64,000 nt of DNA from Sphingomonas sanxanigenens DSM 19645 = NX02. Its GTDB lineage: Bacteria > Pseudomonadota > Alphaproteobacteria > Sphingomonadales > Sphingomonadaceae. The notes under the pieces were generated by a model, which made no database searches, was not told the origin of the DNA, and worked only from the letters and a program-made list of their open reading frames with translations. Shown here one piece after another: positions 1 to 10,611 of this stretch. The translations under genes and the position numbers were made by a program. Location of the stretch: contig NZ_CP006644.1 in NCBI RefSeq assembly GCF_000512205.2, positions 5,911,501 to 5,975,500 on the forward strand, read 5' to 3'. Each line of letters starts with the position of its first letter. The stretch's first letter is position 1.

Positions 1-1114
1 GGCGGTGCTGCTACCGCCCGGCCCAGCGCAGATCCTGCTGCCGTGGGTCGGCACCTACGGTCTCTCGGCGCTCGTCCTGCTGCTCGCGGCCGCGGTTCTG
101 CACATCGCCGACTGCGTCGGCACGCATCGCGCCGTGCGCCCGGCCAGCATCGGATGGACCGCCCCGGCAACGCTGCTGTGCGCGCTGTTCCTGCCGCTGT
201 CGATCAAGGTGATGGGCTTCTATCCCGATAGCCGCACCATCGCCGAAGACAAGGCTCAGCCGCTGATTCGGGTGGTGCAGCCCAATATCGGCCAGCAGCA
301 GAAATATGATCCGGCGATGGCCGCCGCCAATTTCCAGCGGCTCGCGCGTCTTTCGGAAAAGACGCAGCCGGGCCCGCGCCTGCTGCTGTGGCCCGAATCG
401 GCGATTCCGGATTTTCTCGAGGAGGAACGCTGGGCACGGCTGCGCGTCGCGGCCTTGCTCGGCCCGCGCGATATGCTGCTCACCGGCGGCGTCGCGCTGA
501 TCGGCGATCCCGAGGGCCGCGTGATCGGCGCGCGCAACAGCCTGTTCGTGGTCACCCCCGATGCCCGCCTTGCCGGCCGCTACGACAAGGCGCACCTCGT
601 GCCCTATGGCGAATATCTGCCGGCGCGGCCGATCCTGTCGCTGATCGGCATTTCAAGGCTGGTGCCGGGCGATATCGATTTCTGGCCGGGGCCAGGGCCG
701 CAGAGCCTGACCGTTCCGGGTTTCGGCAAGGTCGGCGTGCAGATCTGCTATGAGGTGATCTTCTCCGGCCAGGTGGTCGATCGCGCCGATCGACCCGCCT
801 TCCTGTTCAATCCGTCCAACGATGCCTGGTTCGGTGTGTGGGGGCCGCCGCAGCATCTGGCGCAGGCGCGGATGCGCGCGATCGAGGAAGCGATGCCGGT
901 CGTACGCTCCACCCCCACCGGCATCTCGGCGATCGTCGATGCCGATGGGCGCCTGCTCGCGGCGGTGCCGCATCATCGGGCGGGCTATATCGAGCGGCAC
1001 CTGCCGCCTCCCGCGCCGCCGACGCTGTTTGCGCGCTTCGGCAACCTGCTGGGGCTCATCCTTGCCGCCTTGCTCGCGGCAGCAGCGATTGCGCGCGCGC
1101 GTTTCGCACGCTAA
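1..1114 (+). CDS. lnt: Apolipoprotein N-acyltransferase, C-terminal part
   Basis: Inner-membrane enzyme that transfers the third acyl chain to the N-terminal cysteine of lipoproteins. The gene enters from the left edge, so the first membrane segments are missing. What remains is a membrane segment (about the first 35 residues visible), the periplasmic nitrilase-like domain, and a last membrane helix near the C-terminus. The nitrilase triad of Lnt can be placed: Glu in WPESAIP, Lys in RYDKAHLVPYGE and Cys in VQICYEV. The family signatures FNPSNDAWFG and RSTPTGISA also fit. It ends 69 bases before metK. A GATATC-centred operator lies in the gap, so metK probably has its own promoter. Confidence 0.93.
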   Translation, partial: AVLLPPGPAQILLPWVGTYGLSALVLLLAAAVLHIADCVGTHRAVRPASIGWTAPATLLCALFLPLSIKVMGFYPDSRTIAEDKAQPLIRVVQPNIGQQQKYDPAMAAANFQRLARLSEKTQPGPRLLLWPESAIPDFLEEERWARLRVAALLGPRDMLLTGGVALIGDPEGRVIGARNSLFVVTPDARLAGRYDKAHLVPYGEYLPARPILSLIGISRLVPGDIDFWPGPGPQSLTVPGFGKVGVQICYEVIFSGQVVDRADRPAFLFNPSNDAWFGVWGPPQHLAQARMRAIEEAMPVVRSTPTGISAIVDADGRLLAAVPHHRAGYIERHLPPPAPPTLFARFGNLLGLILAALLAAAAIARARFAR

Positions 1115-1119
1115 GGGGC

Positions 1120-1141
1120 GACATAAGGATATCTTTATATC
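1120..1141. promoter_or_regulatory. SahR-type operator upstream of metK
   Basis: The near-palindrome ATAAGGATATCTTTAT (1123-1138) is centred on GATATC. The whole 22-base stretch recurs exactly, in inverted orientation, at 15978-15999 in front of the ArsR-methyltransferase fusion gene. A further half-site ATATCCTTA follows at 1138-1146. SahR, an ArsR-family repressor of S-adenosylmethionine-cycle genes in Proteobacteria, is known to bind sites of this kind. The site lies about 42 bases before the metK start, a good place for a repressor. Confidence 0.8.
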
Positions 1142-1183
1142 CTTACCTGGCCAAACCATGGTGGTTCACCAGACACAGGATAC

Positions 1184-2371
1184 ATGATGCGCAGCAATTA
1201 TCTCTTCACGTCCGAGAGCGTCTCCGAAGGCCATCCGGACAAGGTTGCCGACCAGATTTCGGACGCCGTCGTCGACCTTTTCCTGAGCCGTGACCCGGTG
1301 GCGCGCGTGGCGTGCGAGACGATGGTCACCACCCAGCGGATCGTGCTGGCCGGCGAAGTCCGCTGCGAGCAGGACGTTTTCCCGTCGCTCGCCGAGATCG
1401 AGCATGCCGCGCGCGAGACCGTGAAGCGTATCGGTTACGAGCAGCACGGCTTCCACTGGCAGACCGCCGAGTTCGCCTGCCACCTCCACGGCCAGTCCGC
1501 GCATATCGCGCAGGGCGTGGACGAGAGCGGCAACAAGGATGAGGGCGCCGGCGACCAGGGCATCATGTTCGGTTTCGCCTGCGACGAAACACCGGATCTG
1601 ATGCCGGCGACGCTCTATTATTCGCACCGCATCCTCGAGAAGATGGCCGCCGACCGCCACGCCAGGGTCGTCGACTTCCTCGAGCCCGACGCCAAGAGCC
1701 AGGTGACGCTGAAGTTCGAGAATGGCGTGCCGACCGGCGCGACCGCGCTCGTCGTTTCCACCCAGCATTCCAAGTCGCTCAGCAGCGATGCCGGCCAGCG
1801 CCGCCTGCGCGACTATGCGATGAGCGTGTTCGAGGAGGTCATGCCCAAGGGCTGGCTGCCCGCGGACCAGTCGCAGATCTACGTCAATCCGACGGGCCTG
1901 TTCGAAATCGGCGGCCCGGATGGCGACGCCGGCCTCACCGGCCGCAAGATCATCGTCGACACCTATGGCGGCGCCAGCCCGCATGGCGGCGGCGCGTTCA
2001 GCGGCAAGGATCCGACCAAGGTCGATCGCTCGGCCGCTTACATCTCGCGCTATCTGGCGAAGAACATCGTCGCTGCCGGCCTCGCCAAGCGCTGCACCAT
2101 CCAGCTCAGCTATGCGATCGGCATCGCCGAGCCGCTGTCGCTCTATGTCGACACGCACGGCACCGGCACGGTGGACGAGGCGAAGATCGAGGCGGTGCTG
2201 CCCAAGCTCGTCCGGCTGACCCCCAAGGGCATCCGCACTCACCTGGGCATGAACAAGGCGATCTATCAGCCGACCGCCGCCTATGGCCATTTCGGCCGCA
2301 AGGCGGATGGCGACTTCTTCACCTGGGAAAAGACCGATCTGGTCGAGGCGCTGAAGGGCGAACTCGCCTGA
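1184..2371 (+). CDS. metK: S-adenosylmethionine synthetase
   Basis: Makes S-adenosylmethionine from methionine and ATP in the cytoplasm, the first step of the SAM cycle. The protein has 395 residues, normal for the family. Signatures are [14 protein letters not shown] near the N-terminus, the ATP-binding [12 protein letters not shown] (about residues 120-131), and the glycine-rich [19 protein letters not shown]. The start ATGATG is preceded by AGGA at 1177-1180; either ATG is possible. An operator shared with the methionine cluster at 16 kb lies upstream, and a strong terminator follows, so it is probably a single-gene unit controlled by the SAM/SAH balance. Confidence 0.97.
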   Translation: MMRSNYLFTSESVSEGHPDKVADQISDAVVDLFLSRDPVARVACETMVTTQRIVLAGEVRCEQDVFPSLAEIEHAARETVKRIGYEQHGFHWQTAEFACHLHGQSAHIAQGVDESGNKDEGAGDQGIMFGFACDETPDLMPATLYYSHRILEKMAADRHARVVDFLEPDAKSQVTLKFENGVPTGATALVVSTQHSKSLSSDAGQRRLRDYAMSVFEEVMPKGWLPADQSQIYVNPTGLFEIGGPDGDAGLTGRKIIVDTYGGASPHGGGAFSGKDPTKVDRSAAYISRYLAKNIVAAGLAKRCTIQLSYAIGIAEPLSLYVDTHGTGTVDEAKIEAVLPKLVRLTPKGIRTHLGMNKAIYQPTAAYGHFGRKADGDFFTWEKTDLVEALKGELA

Positions 2372-2396
2372 GGCTGATGCCTGCGGTCAACGACTG

Positions 2397-2432
2397 AAAA
2401 AAAGGGGGAGGCCAACAGCCTCCCCCTTTTTT
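2397..2432. terminator. Bidirectional intrinsic terminator
   Basis: A15-base stem (GGGGGAGGC with GCCTCCCCC, extended by an A-tract and T-tract on the two sides) has a loop of about five bases. It works in both directions: it ends metK from the left and the GNAT/sppA operon from the right. Confidence 0.9.
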
Positions 2433-2486
2433 GCTTCCGTCGTGATGCAGCCGGCTGCCCAATGGGGGCGCCGACACGATCAATGA

Positions 2487-3047
2487 TCAATAAGGCCCGA
2501 CGACGCCCACTTCGCTGAACGGCTTGGGGTTCGGGGGCGGGCTGGCGCTATCGGTCAGTTCCAGCTGCCAGAAGCCGATATCGCGCCACTGGCCATGCTT
2601 GTAGCCGACCTCGCGGAACATGCCGGCGCGGCGGAAGCCCAGCGATTCGTGCAGCGAGATCGTATGCTCGTTGGGCATCGCCAGCGCGGCGATCGCCTGG
2701 ACATAATCCTGCGCGCGCAAGGTCGCGATCAGCGCCGAATAGAGCAGCCGGCCGACACCCTGGCGCTGCAGATCGCCCGCGACATAGATCGAGGTCTCGA
2801 CCGTCCAGTGATAGGCGGGGCGATCGCGAAAGCTGTTGGCATAGGCATAGCCCAGCACCACGTCCGCATCCTCGCTGGTCGCGACCAGCCAGGGATAGCG
2901 GTCCGCCGCCTTGGCCATGCGGCCGCGCATCGACTGCGCATTGGGCGGATCGGTTTCGAACGAGACCGCGCTCGCCGCCACATAGGGGGCGTAGATCGCG
3001 GCGATCTGGTTGGCGTCGGCGGGCTTTGCGGCGCGAATCTTGATCAT
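2487..3047 (-). CDS. GNAT N-acetyltransferase, phosphinothricin/methionine-sulfone acetyltransferase type
   Basis: An acetyl-CoA-dependent N-acetyltransferase of 186 residues. It begins MIKIRAAKPADANQIAAIY, and the family feature FETDPP follows at about residue 30. The acetyl-CoA loop is RQGVGRLLY (about 94-102), and the C-terminal GFRRAGMFREVGYKHGQW is typical of the Pat/YncA group that acetylates phosphinothricin, methionine sulfone or related L-amino acids. The exact substrate cannot be read from sequence. It starts by a 4-base ATGA overlap with the end of sppA, so the two are co-transcribed. Confidence 0.85.
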   Translation of the reverse strand: MIKIRAAKPADANQIAAIYAPYVAASAVSFETDPPNAQSMRGRMAKAADRYPWLVATSEDADVVLGYAYANSFRDRPAYHWTVETSIYVAGDLQRQGVGRLLYSALIATLRAQDYVQAIAALAMPNEHTISLHESLGFRRAGMFREVGYKHGQWRDIGFWQLELTDSASPPPNPKPFSEVGVVGPY

Positions 3048-4921
3048 CGGTAGAGGCCTGCCAGCAGGCGCGTGAACAGGTCAAGCCGTGCCGAGGGATT
3101 GTTGGTCGGTTCGCCGCATTCCAGGCACCGCGCCTGGATCGCCGGGCCTTCCGCCAACGCCCGCGCATCCGCCACCGCGCGCTCCGCCACCGCGATGCGC
3201 TGCTGCGCCATCCGGGTCAGCAGGTCGGCGGCCGGCGCACCGGCATCATCCTCGTCCCCGCCTTCCGTAAAGCTCTTCATCAGCGTCGCGAAGACGCTCG
3301 GGGGTTTCTCCAGATAGACGCGGTGGACCTTGGCGGGATCGAGCTTTGCGCGCTTCGCCGCCTCCTCGACCGCCGCGTCGAGCGAACCGAACGCGTCGAC
3401 CAGCTTGAGTTGCCGCGCCGTGCCGCCGTCCCACACGCGGCCCTGGCCGATGCGGTCGACCTCGGCGGTGGGCAGCTTGCGCGCGGCCGACACGATCGAG
3501 AGGAAGCGGCCATAGATCGTCTCCACGCCCGCCTGCATCACCGCGTCGAACTGCGGTGTCGTGCCGCCATAGATGTCCGGCTGGCCAGAGAGCGGCGTGG
3601 TGGCGACGCCGTCGCTGGTCACGCCGATCTTGGCGAGCGCATTCTCCAGCGTCGGGAACATGCCGAACACGCCGATCGAGCCGGTGATCGTCGCTGGTTC
3701 GGCGAACACGCGGTCGCCCGCGGTCGACACCCAGTAGCCGCCCGATGCCGCGACGGAGCCCATCGACACGACGATCGGCAGCCCCTTGGCCTTCGCTTCG
3801 AGCAGCGCCGAGCGGATCTGTTCGGAGGCGAGCGCGGAGCCGCCGGGCGAATCGATGCGGACGACCAGCGCCTTCAGCTTGTTCTTGGCGATGGCGTCGA
3901 GGATCAGCTTCGAGATCGTGTCGCCGCCGGCGCTGCCGGGCCCGGCCTCGCCATCGCTGATCACGCCGGCGACGGTGACGATGCCGATCGCGTCGCCGCT
4001 GGTCGATGCCGGGTTGGCGGCCAGCCAGTTGGCGAGTTTGGTATGCTTGTACTGGCCCGCGACGCCATTGTTCGACGCGCCCGCGATCTCGGCCACGCGC
4101 TTGCCGAAGGCGGTGCGGTCGCCCAGCCTGTCGATGATGCCGGCACTGACCGCCGCCTTGGCGAGGTCGTTGCCCTCGGCTTTCAGCGCGGCGTCGGGGG
4201 CGGCGATGAACGCGGCGAGCTTCGCCTTGGGGCGCGCCTTCGCCACATCGGCCTGCCAGCCGCTCCACAAAGCGTCGGCAAGCGCCTGGTTGGCTTGCTT
4301 GGCCTCGGGCGACTGGTCCGCGCGGATATAGGGTTCCACCGCGGACTTGTAGACGCCGACCTTGTAGACGTGGGTGGTGACGCCGAGCTTGTCGATCAGC
4401 CCCTTGTAATAGAGGCGCGAGCCGCCCGGGCCGGTGAACAGCGCAGCACCCATCGGGTTGAGCCAGATCTCGGAGGCGTGCGCGGCGAGTTGATAGCCAT
4501 CGTCGCTATAGCCGGTGGCGTAGGCGAGCACCGGTTTGCGCCGGGCGCGGACCTTGTCGAGCGCGGCGGCGACATCGGCGAGCGCGACCTGGCCGCCTCC
4601 GGCGAAGCGATCGAGATCCAGCACCACCACCTTGATGCGATCGTCGGTTGCGGCGGTCTCCAGCGCATGGACGACATCGCGCAGGCGGTTCTCGCGCATG
4701 ACCTGGCTGCCGGTGACCGCGGCGAACGGGTCCGTTTCCGCCGGCTGCTCGACGATCACGCCTTCGAGGTCGACGAGAAGCGCGCCCGCGGTCACCGCGC
4801 CGGGATTGGGCGTGGCGGCCAGCGTCGCGAACAAGAGTCCGAAGAACAGCAGCATGAACAGCAGGACGAGCGCGTCCTTGATGCCCACCAGGAGCTTCCA
4901 TGCGCCGCGCACGAGTTTCAC
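3044..4921 (-). CDS. sppA: Signal peptide peptidase SppA, 67-kDa type
   Basis: Membrane-bound serine protease that degrades cleaved signal peptides. It has 625 residues, the double-domain length of E. coli SppA. A membrane helix covers about residues 14-36 (LVLLFMLLFFGLLFATLA). The catalytic Ser-Lys dyad is visible: Lys192 in GVYKSAVEPY in the first half and Ser393 in SVAASGGYW in the second. The first of a two-gene minus-strand operon with the GNAT gene. A promoter must lie in the 5 kb intergenic region shared back to back with groES. Confidence 0.93.
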   Translation of the reverse strand: MKLVRGAWKLLVGIKDALVLLFMLLFFGLLFATLAATPNPGAVTAGALLVDLEGVIVEQPAETDPFAAVTGSQVMRENRLRDVVHALETAATDDRIKVVVLDLDRFAGGGQVALADVAAALDKVRARRKPVLAYATGYSDDGYQLAAHASEIWLNPMGAALFTGPGGSRLYYKGLIDKLGVTTHVYKVGVYKSAVEPYIRADQSPEAKQANQALADALWSGWQADVAKARPKAKLAAFIAAPDAALKAEGNDLAKAAVSAGIIDRLGDRTAFGKRVAEIAGASNNGVAGQYKHTKLANWLAANPASTSGDAIGIVTVAGVISDGEAGPGSAGGDTISKLILDAIAKNKLKALVVRIDSPGGSALASEQIRSALLEAKAKGLPIVVSMGSVAASGGYWVSTAGDRVFAEPATITGSIGVFGMFPTLENALAKIGVTSDGVATTPLSGQPDIYGGTTPQFDAVMQAGVETIYGRFLSIVSAARKLPTAEVDRIGQGRVWDGGTARQLKLVDAFGSLDAAVEEAAKRAKLDPAKVHRVYLEKPPSVFATLMKSFTEGGDEDDAGAPAADLLTRMAQQRIAVAERAVADARALAEGPAIQARCLECGEPTNNPSARLDLFTRLLAGLYR

Positions 4922-5106
4922 CAGGCAATCTCCGCCGATACAAAGGGGAATTGGTCAAGGTGCTACAGACTGGGCCGGCCGGTGTAAACGCACGGCCTCG
5001 GCCCGGCGCGCATCGGGCGCCGTCCGGCGACGGATGCGCGCAGCCGTCACAAAAATCGACTAGCGAGCCTTGACCGATACGACAGGCCGGCACATATCGC
5101 GGCCCG

Positions 5107-5133
5107 TTAGCACTCACGAAAGATGAGTGCTAA
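5107..5133. promoter_or_regulatory. CIRCE element (HrcA operator)
   Basis: A perfect inverted repeat TTAGCACTC - nine bases - GAGTGCTAA, identical to the CIRCE consensus bound by the heat-shock repressor HrcA. It lies about 90 bases before groES, so groESL is under HrcA control here. hrcA itself is not in the window. Confidence 0.97.
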
Positions 5134-5224
5134 TCATGCTTCGCCGATGGCGGGCGAGAGAGGATTTGGGGCTTTTCAGAGCACGTCGTCGATCGTCCGG
5201 CCATCAACTTTGAGGGAGACGTAC

Positions 5225-5512
5225 ATGAATTTCCGTCCGCTGCACGATCGCGTGCTCGTCCGCCGCGTGGAGGCCGAGCAAAAGACGGCTGGTGGGATCA
5301 TCATCCCCGACACCGCCAAGGAAAAGCCGCAGGAAGGCGAAGTCGTCGCCGCCGGTTCGGGCGCGAAGGCCGAAGACGGCAAGGTGACCCCGCTGGACGT
5401 CAAGGCCGGCGACCGCATCCTGTTCGGCAAGTGGTCGGGCACCGAGGTCAAGGTCAACGGCGAAGAGCTGCTGATCATGAAGGAATCGGACATCCTCGGC
5501 ATCATCGGCTGA
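5225..5512 (+). CDS. groES: Co-chaperonin GroES
   Basis: The seven-subunit lid of the GroEL folding chamber, acting in the cytoplasm. The protein has 95 residues. [16 protein letters not shown] is the standard N-terminus, and the mobile loop contains [15 protein letters not shown]. The start at 5225 follows GAGGGAGA. An in-frame extension back to 5123 would run through the CIRCE site and is rejected. It is followed by groEL after 57 bases. Confidence 0.98.
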   Translation: MNFRPLHDRVLVRRVEAEQKTAGGIIIPDTAKEKPQEGEVVAAGSGAKAEDGKVTPLDVKAGDRILFGKWSGTEVKVNGEELLIMKESDILGIIG

Positions 5513-5545
5513 GCGATACGACCGGTTCTCCTCCCGAATTTTTGA

Positions 5546-7213
<1,668 letters not shown>

Positions 7214-7255
7214 TCGAAGTCGCATCCGCCTGGCTGTCTCGCCGGGCAAAAGGAA

Positions 7256-7290
7256 GGGCCGGGGGAGCAATCCTCCGGCCCTTTTCTTTT
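7256..7290 (+). terminator. Intrinsic terminator after groEL
   Basis: Stem GGGCCGGGGGA / TCCTCCGGCCC (one G-U pair) with loop GCAA, followed by TTTTCTTTT. Confidence 0.93.
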
Positions 7291-7307
7291 GTGTGCGTGC
7301 CGGAGTA

Positions 7308-7321
7308 TGGACTGAAGTCCA
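7308..7321. promoter_or_regulatory. Operator for the adjacent TetR regulator
   Basis: Perfect inverted repeat TGGAC-TGAA-GTCCA. The same half-sites and spacing return at 8038-8051, after the regulator gene. The site lies 27 bases before the chosen start of the regulator, consistent with autorepression. Confidence 0.75.
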
Positions 7322-7347
7322 ACTTTCGTGACGATCGGGGATGGAGC

Positions 7348-8034
7348 GTGGCCACGCGGCGCAACGATGTCGATGATGCCGCGCCGGGCTCGCGGCGCGC
7401 GCAGAACCGGGCGCGGACGCGCGCTACGATCCTGTCGGCAAGCCTGGCCTGCTTCATCGAGGCGGGCGTGCAGGCGACGACGATGGATCAGATCGCCGCC
7501 GCCGCCGCGGTCGCGCGCGCGACGTTGTTCAACTATTTCCCGGCCAAGGCCGACATCGTCGTTGCGCTGGTCGCCGCGCATGACGAGAATTTCTTCCTCG
7601 CGCTCGATGGCTGGCGGCGGGCGCCGGGGCTGACAACGGGTGAACGTCTGCTGGGTCTGTTCGTCGCCACCGCGCATTATCTGCGTCGCGCGCCGGCGCG
7701 CAAACGCGTGATCCTGCGCCTTTCGTGGACGAACTGGGCCGAGCCCGCGAGCGCCGAGCGCATCCGCCGGGTCGGTGCCGGTTTCGCGGGGCTGTTGGTG
7801 GACGGGCGGGCGACGGGCGACATTCCCGCCCATGTCGATCCGATGCTGGCGGGCGAGATGATCGGCGATGTCTATATGGGGCTGGTGCACCGCTGGTGGA
7901 TGGACGAGCCGTCGCCCGACCCCGAACATTTCGACCGCACCGCGCGACTGCTCGTGCAAATGGTCGGTCCCGGCATGCCATTGCCGGAAAATGCGCCGGT
8001 GTTGCCGGTTCTTGCTACGCATTTTGTCGAATAA
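7348..8034 (+). CDS. TetR-family transcriptional regulator
   Basis: A ligand-responsive repressor of 228 residues. The N-terminal helix-turn-helix reads TMDQIAAAAAVARATLFNYF, preceded by the usual RTRATILSASLACF helix; the remainder is the variable ligand domain. The GTG at 7348 is chosen because GGGGATGGAGC precedes it and because an upstream in-frame GTG at 7291 would place the operator palindrome inside the gene. Matching palindromes stand before this gene and before the operon that follows, so it very likely represses both. The inducer is probably the acid or CoA ester handled by the operon. Confidence 0.88.
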   Translation: MATRRNDVDDAAPGSRRAQNRARTRATILSASLACFIEAGVQATTMDQIAAAAAVARATLFNYFPAKADIVVALVAAHDENFFLALDGWRRAPGLTTGERLLGLFVATAHYLRRAPARKRVILRLSWTNWAEPASAERIRRVGAGFAGLLVDGRATGDIPAHVDPMLAGEMIGDVYMGLVHRWWMDEPSPDPEHFDRTARLLVQMVGPGMPLPENAPVLPVLATHFVE

Positions 8035-8037
8035 GTC

Positions 8038-8073
8038 TGGACCCTAGTCCAAATTTCAACTAGTCCGAGTCCA
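8038..8073. promoter_or_regulatory. TetR operator before the catabolic operon
   Basis: TGGAC-CCTA-GTCCA at 8038-8051 is a perfect inverted repeat with the same half-sites as 7308-7321. The flanks agree too: AACTTT after the first site, AATTT after this one. Extra half-sites TAGTCC (8061-8066) and GAGTCCA (8067-8073) follow. It ends 21 bases before the CoA ligase start. Confidence 0.75.
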
Positions 8074-8094
8074 TAGACCCTGCGGGAGAGGGGC

Positions 8095-9744
8095 ATGGAC
8101 GGTTCGGACGAACAGGTGATGGCGTTGCTCACCGGCGCGGGGGCGCCGTTCGAGTTGATCGACATCAGCGTCGCGGGCGCGGCGATGCGTGGCTTCCGCC
8201 GTGCGGAGGCGTCGCTGGACAGCCTGTTCGCCGGTTTCGAACTGCATGGGGAAAAATCCTTCATCGTCGAGGATGGGCGGCGGCTGACCTATGCCGAGAC
8301 CGCGGCGGCCGCGGCGCGGCTGGCGGCGGACCTCGATCGGCGCGGGGTTCGCGCGGGGGATCGCGTCGCCATCGCGATGCGCAACGGCGCGGAATGGATG
8401 GCCGGCTTCATCGCCATCGTCGCGATCGGCGCGGTGCCGGCACTGGTCAACAGCCGCGGTGCGCCCGGCGAGATGGCGGCGGCGATAGATCTGGTCGGCG
8501 CGTGCCTTGCGCTGGCCGATTCATCGCGGGCGGACATGCTGGCGGATGCAGTCGATTGCCTCGTGCCGGTGCTCGATCCGTCACCGGGCGCGCCGCCGCT
8601 GCCGCGCGGCGGCGCCGCGCCCGGCGATGCGGCGATGATCCTGTTCACCTCCGGCACCACCGGCCGCGCCAAGGGCGCGACGCTGAGCCATCGCGCGGCG
8701 CTGACCGGGCTGCTGCTGTCGCAGATGGCGGGCGCGATGATCGCGATCCGCATGGCCGGGCCCGCGGCGCTCACGATGCCGCGACCGCAACAGGCGCCGT
8801 TGCTGGCTTTTCCCCTGTTCCATGTCAGCGGCTGCCACGCCACCTTCCTCGCAGCGCTCGCCTCGGGCAGTCGGCTGGTCTCGGCGCCGCGCTGGGATCC
8901 CGACCGGGTCGTTGAGCTGATCCGCGACGAGGGGGTGACCAGCGTGTCGGGATCGCCTGCGATGATCTGGGATCTGATCCAGGCGAAGGATCGCGCCGGG
9001 GTGGATCTGCCCACCTTGTCCTCGGTGTCGACCGGCGGACAGGCGCAGCCGATCAACCTGCTCGAAGCGATCGTCGCTGCCTTCCCCCACGCGGTGGTCG
9101 GCACCGGTTTCGGTTCGACCGAAACGGCAGGGGCGATCGCGATGCACACCGGTGCCGACTATCTGGCCCATCCGCGCGCGGCGGGGCGGGTGCTTTCGCT
9201 GGCCGACGTGCGCATCCGCGACGGTGACGGTGCCGACCTGCCGCCGGGGATGGCGGGCGAGATCGTCGTGCGCGGGCCGATGGTGATGAGCGGCTATTGG
9301 AATGACGCCTCGGCCAGCGCGCGCGCGCTGGCGGGCGGCTGGTTCCGCACCGGCGACGTCGGCTTGCTCGACGCGGCGGGCAATCTCACGATCCTCGACC
9401 GGCTGACCGACATGGTGATCTCGGGCGGCGAGAATATCTACTGCGCCGAGGTCGAAGCCGCGCTGCAGCAGCATGGCGATGTCGTGGAGGCCGCTGCTTT
9501 CGGCTTGCCCGACGATCGGCTTGGCGAGCGACTCGTCGCGGTGGTGCGGCCATGCCCCGGCGGCACGATCGCTGCCGATGCGGTGCGCGCGGGGCTCGCC
9601 GGGCAGCTTGCCGACTACAAGATCCCGACCGCGATCTTCGTCATCGACCGGGGCCTGCCGCGCAACGCGCTGGGCAAGGTCGACAAGCGCGCGCTGCGCG
9701 CCACCTTTGCCGGAAAGGATATGCCTGCCGATGCGACCGCGTGA
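8095..9744 (+). CDS. AMP-dependent acyl-CoA synthetase/ligase
   Basis: Activates a carboxylic acid with ATP and CoA. It has 549 residues of the ANL superfamily. The P-loop-like motif is ILFTSGTTGRAKGATLSH (about residues 182-199), GFGSTETAG is the adenine-binding motif, GDVG follows the hinge, and the C-terminal lid has the catalytic lysine in PRNALGKVDK. First gene of the operon, with GGGAGAGGGG ahead of the ATG. The acid is unknown; the Rieske oxygenase and the acyl-CoA dehydrogenase pair downstream suggest a cyclic or steroid-like acid. It overlaps the next gene by 14 bases. Confidence 0.9.
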   Translation: MDGSDEQVMALLTGAGAPFELIDISVAGAAMRGFRRAEASLDSLFAGFELHGEKSFIVEDGRRLTYAETAAAAARLAADLDRRGVRAGDRVAIAMRNGAEWMAGFIAIVAIGAVPALVNSRGAPGEMAAAIDLVGACLALADSSRADMLADAVDCLVPVLDPSPGAPPLPRGGAAPGDAAMILFTSGTTGRAKGATLSHRAALTGLLLSQMAGAMIAIRMAGPAALTMPRPQQAPLLAFPLFHVSGCHATFLAALASGSRLVSAPRWDPDRVVELIRDEGVTSVSGSPAMIWDLIQAKDRAGVDLPTLSSVSTGGQAQPINLLEAIVAAFPHAVVGTGFGSTETAGAIAMHTGADYLAHPRAAGRVLSLADVRIRDGDGADLPPGMAGEIVVRGPMVMSGYWNDASASARALAGGWFRTGDVGLLDAAGNLTILDRLTDMVISGGENIYCAEVEAALQQHGDVVEAAAFGLPDDRLGERLVAVVRPCPGGTIAADAVRAGLAGQLADYKIPTAIFVIDRGLPRNALGKVDKRALRATFAGKDMPADATA

Positions 9745-10600
9745 CATCCGCGTCATCGATACGATGCTGGGCGTGCCGCTGAAGGAGGACCGCTCTGACT
9801 GGTTCGACTTCTTCCGGCCGCTGCTGCGCGACAAGCAGAGCCTCGAGCAGTTCGCGATGCCGGCGCAATACATGTTCCGCAACATCCCGGCGGCGGAAGG
9901 GGTGGATGACCTGCCGGGCTGGACGGTCGGCGAGATGGACCGCTTCGGGATCGACAAGGCGCTGATCGGCTATGTCGAGGGTTCGCCGCTCAACGATATC
10001 GTCCGCACCCGCTTCGCCGATCGCTTCGTGTTCGACATGCCGGTCGACCCCAATGGCGGCGTCGATACGGTGCGCGCGATCCGGCGCGCGCATGAGGCGG
10101 TGGGGCTGAAGGCGATCAGCGTGTTCCCGTGCGGCTGCGTGCCGCAGGTGCCGATCGACGACAAGCGGATGTGGCCGATCTACTCGCTGGCCTGCGAACT
10201 CGACATCGCGGTTGCGGTCAATGTCGGCGTGCCGGGGCCGCGTGTGCCGATGGCGCCGCAGCATGTCGAACTGATCGACGAGGTCTGCTGGTTCTTCCCC
10301 GAACTGCGCTTCGTGATGCGCCACGGCGCCGAGCCTTGGGAGGCATTGGCGGTCAAGCTGATGCTCAAATATCCCAACCTCTATTACTCGACGAGCGCCT
10401 TCGCGCCGAAACATTATCCCAAGGCGATCGTCGATTTCGCCAACACCCGCGGCGCCGACAAGATCATCTATGCCGGATATTTCCCGATGGGGCTGAGCCT
10501 GGAACGGATCTTCGCCGACCTCGATGCGGTGCCGTTCAAGGAAAATGTCTGGCCCAAATTCCTGCGCGACAATGCCCGCCGCGCCTTCAAGATCGATTGA
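9731..10600 (+). CDS. Amidohydrolase-2-like protein without the usual metal ligands
   Basis: A TIM-barrel protein of 289 residues related to the amidohydrolase_2 (ACMSD-like) family: MPVDPNGGVDTVRAIRRAH and GLKAISVFPCG are typical strand-loop segments, and FVMRHGAEPW corresponds to the conserved histidine strand. The N-terminal metal motif HxH, usual after VID, is replaced by DTMLG, and the late Asp motif (GSDFP-like) reads YAGYFP. It may therefore bind metal differently, act as a hydratase/hydrolase without metal, or not be catalytic. The start at 9731 gives the family N-terminus and overlaps the ligase gene; an upstream extension would run deep into the ligase. Confidence 0.8.
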   Translation: MRPRDIRVIDTMLGVPLKEDRSDWFDFFRPLLRDKQSLEQFAMPAQYMFRNIPAAEGVDDLPGWTVGEMDRFGIDKALIGYVEGSPLNDIVRTRFADRFVFDMPVDPNGGVDTVRAIRRAHEAVGLKAISVFPCGCVPQVPIDDKRMWPIYSLACELDIAVAVNVGVPGPRVPMAPQHVELIDEVCWFFPELRFVMRHGAEPWEALAVKLMLKYPNLYYSTSAFAPKHYPKAIVDFANTRGADKIIYAGYFPMGLSLERIFADLDAVPFKENVWPKFLRDNARRAFKID

Positions 10601-10611
10601 GGAACCAGCCG

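Noticed and set aside
1142..1183. SAM riboswitch before metK
   Set aside because: Only about 40 bases lie between the operator and the start. A GGTG-GTT-CACC hairpin is present but no known SAM or SAH riboswitch core; the protein operator explains control better.
3323..4987. Open frame antisense to sppA
   Set aside because: Arg/Gly/Asp-rich shadow of a well-supported gene with clear catalytic residues.
7291..7347. GTG at 7291 as start of the TetR gene
   Set aside because: It would put the operator palindrome 7308-7321 inside the gene, and it lies directly at the groEL terminator.
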